Below are positions 57,340-64,000 of a stretch of DNA of 64,000 nucleotides, one piece after another. The position numbers and the translations under genes were made by a program. The stretch covers positions 759,001-823,000 of the forward strand of contig NC_058149.1 of the NCBI RefSeq assembly GCF_011075055.1, in the 5' to 3' direction. The notes below the pieces were generated by a model. It worked only from the letters and a program-made list of their open reading frames with translations. It did no database searches and was not told the origin of the DNA. Each line of letters starts with the position of its first letter. Positions within the stretch are counted from its first letter, which is position 1. This DNA is from Mangifera indica. Its lineage: Eukaryota > Streptophyta > Magnoliopsida > Sapindales > Anacardiaceae.

Positions 57340-59690
57340 TAATTATTTTTAAAAATTTTTTCTTTACATATACCCATTCAATTTTTTTCATTTTCATTTA
57401 CAAATTTTTCAATATCTTAGTCTCAATTATTTTATTATATTTTTAATCTCATTTTCTCTCATCAACTCTCTTTCAAATAATAATTTTTTGTGTTTATAAT
57501 TTTATTTTTATTTTTATTTTATTATTATAAAATGATCAAGTATCAAATGAATTTTATTCATTTGAATATTATCATAGTATATATTTATCTATGTTTTATA
57601 ATTTATGCAGTATATAAATTAATTTATTTATACTATATTATCAATTTATAATATTTTTCATTATGTAACCATGATATTTCTCTGTCATTATAAATAAAAT
57701 ATTCGAGGTATTCTCCTCGGTTTTAATAATTGAAAAATAATTTGTGTTTAAAAATTTTAAATAATTTTTTTAAATATTGATTAAATGGGTCGAATCAGCC
57801 CATTTAAAGTTTGGCCCCACCCGATTAAGGCCCATTATTATATGGGTCAGACATTTATACATTAATTGGTTGACCCAGCCCGAAAGCTCATTACTATTTG
57901 GGCTTGGGGCTCGGCCTAATCGATTAGCCTAATGGGTCAAGCTGGAGCCGGCCTGACCCGACCAATTGACACCTTTAGCACCTCTCTTTGCATGTTTTTA
58001 TATAAAATAATTTATATAAATATTTTTATATATATATGCACTTGTATTTTGTATTCACATTTACACTCGCACTCATACTTATACTCACACTTCATATTCG
58101 CATTTGTACTTATACTTGCATTTTGCACTCTATTTTTAGGAAATCATGTTTCTGCTTTTCCTTTTTATTTGACATCAAAATTTGTTCTATTTTGACTAAT
58201 ACAATAAATTTTTACTGTTTATACAACAAATGTAATTAGTAATTAGTAATTAAACAAATAAATAAATTCAAACTATTTTAGAAATCAGCATTCAAAGTTT
58301 TAAAGTTTTATCAGTAGAAGTTTTCACAATAAATTTTCAACAAAAATTTTGATTTATTATGATATAAATTATCAAACTATTTTATATTTAATATATTAAT
58401 ATACTATTAGAATATACCATCATAGATTAGGACGAAAAGAATAAAACTAAAAAGAAGATATATTAAAAGAAAAATTTATTATTAGAATAAACGGTAAATT
58501 TAATTAAAAAAAAATAACTGCATCCAAAATTCATCTAAAAACGTTTGGGCGAAAAATATGTTGTCTACTTTAATTAATATGTCATCGTGGTCATTTCTTT
58601 GTGACTCGTTTTGTTCGTTCCTTTGCAGCTGTGCTGAATTGTATTGTATACTTTTTAAGTTTTCCCTATTGTTTCATTTTCTAAAGTTACAATTAAGAAA
58701 CCTTTGTACCTCCATTCCACGTGCTACAATGGCGTATTTGCTACTTCTTAGTTATATATATTGGATTCAATTAATATTTGAGAATACATAATTATTGATT
58801 GGTGCAGGTTTTATAAATGATAATAAGGGTCGATTCGATTAAAGTTATTCAAACTTAAATCATTGTTCAATTTGAATAAATTAAGATGAAATTTTTTTTG
58901 TTTTAACTCAACTTAGCTCAAATTGGAGCTCACTTGTTAATGATTCTTGTTTTTGTTCAATGATACATTTTCTTTTGTGACAATTCTTCTAGATTTGAGG
59001 TCAGATCAATGTTTGGCTTGAAATGAGTTGAATTGAAAAAATTTTAGCTTAAACTTGATTTGACTTAAACTAAAGTTCATATTGTTGATGATTTTTTTGG
59101 ATTTAAACTTTTTTTCTAATTTTTTGGTGATTCGGATGAGCTAAACTAAATTTTAAGTTGGTCATTTTAGATTTGAGTCGGAGTTAATTTGACTTTGCTT
59201 TTAACTTGACTTAAATTCAATATTTTTTTTGTTAATAAGTAACCTTTACTTAAATTGGACCATTCAGCCACACCAAATATGTAAAACTCAAATCTCAAAA
59301 CTCGGTCTCACAACCACAATATTAAATAAATCAATAGTTTGATTTTGATATTTTATTAATAAATTTCAAACTTATACTTTTTTTATTATTTTAGTGCCCC
59401 CATTTTCACCTTGTAGACAACTCTTATTCTGTAAATGGACTTACAAATTAAGATAGAAAAGAAGTTTGTTGCAACGACTAATCTTATATTTATTTCACTC
59501 TGTATCTCTTAGCATTCAAGTAATGGTGACATTTGAGAAACATACAAACTCGTAAATATTCCAACAAGTTGAAACTTGTGGGAAACAAAAGCATAAGCCG
59601 TCTTATAAAGGTTTGTTTAGAGGAAGAGTAGCTTTGAAATGAACACAAATCTTGTCTACGGTCATGCGTAAAAGCATGGGGACTCTTATA
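57340..59690. other. Spacer
   Basis: No gene is supported. A GC-richer patch at 57785-57975 (GCCCATTTAAAGTTTGGCCC, AGCCGGCCTGACCCGACCAA) ends TTGACACC, like one end of a hAT MITE; its partner end is not clear. 58830-59230 holds AATTTGAGTTT-type MITE words. Open frames at 57932-58239 and 58558-58791 are short, with no recognised domain. Confidence 0.5.
58036..58135. repeat. Degenerate hexamer-like repeat
   Basis: A run of loosely repeated six-base words (ACTCGC, ACTCAT, ACTTAT, ACTCAC, ATTCGC, ATTTGT, ACTTAT, ACTTGC) over about 100 bp. It gives Tyr/Leu/His-rich shadow frames in two phases. It is not a telomere repeat. Confidence 0.6.
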
Positions 59691-62600
59691 ATAAATTCAA
59701 CCAGAGAAAATCACTCATTATACAATATGGTTGTCATACACAAGCACATAGGACTGGATTCAATATGAGTTACTCAAATTTAAATCCAATGAATTAAGTT
59801 CAAGTTAAGAATTATACTTGCTTTTATTAAAAAAACTATCGTTTGTGTTACTCCAAATATTTAAATTTAAGTTAATTTACATCGAATATAAAGTTAAATT
59901 ATTTCAAACCAAATTCAAACCACAACTTATTGATTTTGAATCAATCTTGAGTTGGACCTCATTCATACTAGACCTAAATTGAATCTAACCCTACATACAA
60001 TGTGTGTGTGTAGATAGATAGATAGAGAGAGAGAGTTATATGTACCTATTTCTGAGTATTTAATTAGATATTCAGATGATATGTCATCATATAATTGAAT
60101 ATTATTTTATTTTTAATTTAAAATTATCTAATTATATAAAAATATATTATTTAAATACCTAATTAGATATTTAAACGGAATGCATATATACTTAAAATAT
60201 TAAATAAATGATAGGTGGGGTTTTGTAGTTGTATTAGGTGGATGAGCAAGTGTATTTGTTGAGGAGTGCATTTATTAGTGGGTAAACTGTCTGACTTCTT
60301 TAATGGGTTATGATATTTAGATTCAGAGGCTGTTATCACAGCTCTGGTACAGCTAACACAGTAATGTTGCACCATTGATTTATAACTATCAAACAATTAG
60401 TGGTTGAACTGTTCCAAAGATTAGATATATTTGATAATGTTATCTCCTTAATTTGTCTTGCTGTTAGCATCAACTTCGTCAATGTGTATATGTATTGATG
60501 TTGTTATTATCGGATGGGGCTTTGACAAGGTAAAAGGCTCAATCCGAAATTTTTCTTGATTTGATTTATGATATCACAACCAAACTAAAAAACCAATACT
60601 CTTTAAATAGATAGATGTTTGTAATATTTTCGAATCAAATTGATGACAACTGTATTTTTGCCCTTGCATAAGCAACTGTGAACCGGGGCTTGTTGACCTC
60701 AACATAACATATGGTGGCTTTAGCATGATGTCAGCTTGACTATGAACCAGAGATAAAATGAAGATTGAACCACAAATCAATGTGGTTTATTTGGTTGAAT
60801 TGAGATTCATATCGGTAAAATGATTATTGTCATTAGATTGTTAAATTGGATTAGACTATCCAATGAGTCCTAATTGAATTAGTTTGATCAATCTAATCCT
60901 ATTTTTATAATAATGATATGTATAATTAGAAGTAGTCACATAGGAAATTAAGCTTGAATCATTTGTTACTTTGACTTGGTCTTGACAGGATCAAGCACTA
61001 AGTTGTCATGTTACAACTTATAATGATTTGTAAGTTGAAAATAAAAGCAATTTTTTAAGGCAAATTAAAGGAAAGTTATGTCCATAAACTTTTTATCTGA
61101 AGATTTGAGACTTCAATCAGTGTATGTAATTATTCATACATAGACTTTGTGAAGAGAGATAGTTCATGAGTTTCACTTCCTCTTTTGGTTCACTAATCTG
61201 TTTATTGAAGTGTTTATATGATCCTAAATCTATATCAAATGCAACGAAGGTGTTGCTAGGCAGTGAATCAAGTGAAGTAAAAAAAAAAAAAAAATTGGAA
61301 ATCAAAGCCAATCACACATAATATATTAGATTTATGGGTTTGGCTAATAATATTTATATTCAAAATCACATTAGGGTTTCTTATTAATTTTAGGATTATA
61401 AGATACAAGAGATATGTGAATTTAAAATATCATAATTATAATTAAACTCCTCGTTAAGTTTTGAGTCATGGGGCTCGGTGAGCTCCTACAAGGGGCATTA
61501 CCCTTTGGCCCCAAAATAGTAAGATTATACTATGCAATAAAGTTGACCAACTGATGTCTTTTAGATATGATCAAATTTTAATTACTACATATGTTTATGT
61601 ATATAAGAGAGTGAGAGTATGAATATATGAATATATTTATTAAGTGAACATTAAAGAGTAGTGTTGTACGTATATATTTTTATCTATACAAATAAATATA
61701 TATAATGTATAATTATATATTTAAATAATTTTAAATTAATTATAAAATAATATTTAATTATGTGATGATATATTTTATATATATATTTATATCAGTTTAT
61801 ATAATCAAATTTAAGATTAATATTTTATTTAATAATAAATGAATAAATAGGGCGGTTGGGTAGGCCGACTGTTTTGAACTTTAAAATCATATTAATGGAG
61901 AAAGAAATTAATCAATGGCAGCCGTTTCTTGTTTCCCATAATTAACCAACATAATTTATTATATCTATCTTACGTACACTGCCCGATTCATGACCTCATT
62001 AATTAATCTTATGATATTTACACCTAAAGCCTTCAATAATTCTGCCTTCTCATCTCATCGTCTATGGTAATTAGTCATTACTCCAGAAGTCAAATCGTTG
62101 TATCTTGAAGGCAATACTACATTAATTAGCTAGGCCGTTTCTTTCGACTTCTTAATCTATATTGACTTTAACCTGCACTGGCATATCATATTTATTTCCT
62201 ATTTTCAATTCAAGAATTGCTCTCTTGTCAAGGCAAGACTATATTGATAAGCCATCCCTAAGTAACAACTCCTCTTTATTGCATCTTCGTTTAAAGGCAC
62301 ATGGTGTGTATCGATTGACTAGCTACATCTTTTATTCATCAAATACTTAAGAGTGTGAATAGACTTTGTAGTCCAAAATAACAAGAAGAATCCCACCAAA
62401 TGGAACATCTCTTTGGTATCAATGAAAAATTATATTTTTCTTTTTAATGAAGATTTTGTTGTTAATATAATATTTTATTTTAGTTTAATTTAAATATAAA
62501 TAGATTACAATAATCATGATTGAATTAGGAATGCTTATATGGTATGTATCACTTTTTTCTCTCTTCCCTAGATGATTAATAAAGAAAAAGAAGGAAAAAT

Positions 62601-62710
62601 GGGAGACAGACAAGAGAAAGATAACAAATGCATTGTATTAGATGCACATATTGAAGAAGAGCCACCTTTCCCTCTACATCTTACTTAGGATATCCCATGT
62701 TGTATCAACA
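59690..62710. repeat. Segmental repeat unit, copy 3
   Basis: Landmarks in the order of copies 1 and 2: ATAGGTGGGGTTTTGTAGTT (60211), CACAGCTCTGGTACAGCTAA (60338), CTAAGTTGTCATGTTACAAC (about 60998), TTTCTTATTAATTTTAGGAT (about 61376), the conserved block with AGCTAGGCCGTTTCTTTCGA (61914-62310), CCCACCAAATGGAACA (about 62391) and CCTCTACATCTTACTTAGGA (about 62671). It lacks the retroelement insert found in copy 2. Confidence 0.75.
60001..60035. repeat. Compound microsatellite (TG)n(TAGA)n(GA)n
   Basis: TGTGTGTGTGTAGATAGATA followed by GATAGAGAGAGAGAG, a short uninterrupted compound repeat. Confidence 0.95.
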
Positions 62711-62809
62711 CACCAATTTATTACATATTAAATGCTTATTTTTTATACCAAATGGGTAATCCATATTTTTTAAACCAAAAGGGCATCAAGTGACTCTTTT
62801 TGACTTCCC

Positions 62810-63000
62810 TTTGCTCTGGTTAAGCTCTTGCTAGCATGTTCGACACATATGTGAAGCGATCTTATCATTCTTCATTCAATGTGTGCCAATTTTTCCTCAA
62901 AATGTACTCTAATGATAGTTGATGCATTTCAGTCATCAAGAGACGTATTATTATGATCAAATGACACAAATCTGTCTCCACTTAAAAAAGAATGTCTTTT
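62810..63000. repeat. Segmental repeat copy 3, continued
   Basis: CTAATGATAGTTGATGCATT and AATGACACAAATCTGTCTCC match 54060-54140 of copy 2, and AGCATGTTCGACACATATGT matches 53948-53965. The 42077/53700 block that precedes these in copies 1 and 2 is reduced here. Confidence 0.65.
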
Positions 63001-63002
63001 CT

Positions 63003-63338
63003 ATTATATTAATTTTTTATTACTAATAATTATATGATAAAAATATAAAAGACAATTTTATTACTATCTTCACTTTTTTACTTAATAATTTTTTTAAATA
63101 AAAATAATCGTATTTTCAATTAATATAACAAGTATCATGAAAGATATTTTAGAATAATTATATCCAAAGATATTTAAGTAAAATAATATTTTAATATTTT
63201 TTTAAGCAAACACAATAATTATTTATACATACTAATTTTTATCAAATTTTATCAAACATTGTAATAATTTATACAAGTAATCTTTATGGTAATATTTCGT
63301 TTTTGGTAATAAAACATTACTAGAACCAAATGCACCAT
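63003..63338. repeat. AT-rich MITE, TTTGGTT-end family, copy with worn left end
   Basis: Interior as in 42848-43350 (TTTTCAATTAATATAACAAG, AAGCAAACACAATAATTATT), ending ACATTACTAGAACCAAATGC. The left terminus is degraded. A further partial copy follows at about 63340-63540. Confidence 0.6.
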
Positions 63339-63539
63339 AATGATTAAAAAATTATTAAAGTAATCTTAATTATATTGTAATTTTATCTTTACTTATTAAT
63401 ATTTTTGGACAAAATAACTTCATTATCAATTAATGTAATAAATAAGATGAAAAATATTTTAACAGAATATATTCAACGATACTTTGTATTCATTTATTAT
63501 ATCAAACTAAACATAATAATTATTTATCAATAAAACTAT

Positions 63540-64000
63540 ATGAATAAATAATTATGTGTTATTATGTGATTATGCGTTATTTTATCTCTAATTTAAAACT
63601 ATCCAATCATATTATAATTATCATTGTTTATATATAAAATTATGTATAATATTTATATATATAATATTATTCATTATTTACATTTACTAATTTTTATCAA
63701 ATATAATAATAATTTATATATAATAATTTTTTAAATAATTTATATTTATAATAATCTTTTTATTGAGTTTAGATCTATCTATGATAGATTGATTTGATCT
63801 GGTTACATAAATTGACCATGACAATTGATGGCACATATAAAATGTTCCAAAAAAACTGCCACCCCTTTATCACTGTAGATGCACAAATTAAACAAAAAAC
63901 AAGGACTTACCCCATTTTTGCTACAGAAACATAAAAACATAGAAGATAATATGTAATCTCTAATATACAGAAAAACAAATTGTACTGTAAAAATAATTAA
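63540..64000. other. AT-rich repeat debris to the window end
   Basis: It contains a copy of the short foldback family (63530-63660, GTGATTATGCGTTATTTTAT) and a scrap of the TTTGGTT-family interior (about 63670-63760). The last 250 bp are unremarkable and hold no gene. Confidence 0.5.

Noticed and set aside
1..64000. CRISPR arrays, operons, phage or bacterial islands
   Set aside because: The window is plant nuclear DNA; no array of spaced direct repeats or prokaryotic gene organisation was seen.

Overview
This is eudicot plant nuclear DNA. It is AT-rich, its genes are split by GT-AG introns, it carries a plant tRNA-Pro gene, and it is crowded with MITEs and decayed LTR elements. The genes are plant-specific types: a BAG6-like ubiquitin-domain protein, an RGF/GOLVEN-type peptide, a plastid methyltransferase and a PLATZ factor. 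The repeat style would suit Sapindales, but that is a guess. Exon structures below were built by hand from splice sites and frame continuity.

Layout. 1-9.25 kb (minus): a BAG6/CIP73-like gene with 14 coding exons visible; its 3' end lies beyond position 1, and one intron holds a decayed Ty3-type LTR. 9.3-13.4 kb: AT-rich spacer with tandem repeats and a MITE. 13.4-13.84 kb (minus): a secreted peptide precursor with an RGF/GLV-like C-terminus but no ATG. 14-18.3 kb: spacer with a GC-rich palindromic hAT MITE that has perfect TIRs and TSD. 18.3-19.9 kb: a methyltransferase exon fragment, a multiply frameshifted CRR6 (DUF1817) pseudogene with a hAT MITE in its intron, and a tRNA-Pro(TGG). 20.81-24.24 kb: a 3.4-kb foldback element with a perfect 9-bp TSD, whose arms are almost pure A/T broken by GC-rich hairpin blocks. 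24.32-27.27 kb (plus): an intact eight-exon plastid methyltransferase of the At2g41040/At1g78140 type. 27.3-31.8 kb: spacer. 31.81-32.66 kb: a long-TIR Mutator-like MITE in the promoter of the next gene. 32.98-34.59 kb (plus): a complete four-exon PLATZ gene. 34.6-64 kb: no credible gene; three diverged copies of one non-coding segment, repeatedly invaded by two MITE families that are nested inside each other in both directions, plus retroelement debris.

The genes do not form a pathway. CRR6 and the methyltransferase are both plastid-targeted families, and broken pieces of each sit side by side at 18.3-19.8 kb, 6 kb from the intact methyltransferase. The main interest is mobile-element architecture (foldback element, reciprocal nesting, an empty-site proof of insertion) and gene decay (CRR6, and the start codon of the peptide gene).
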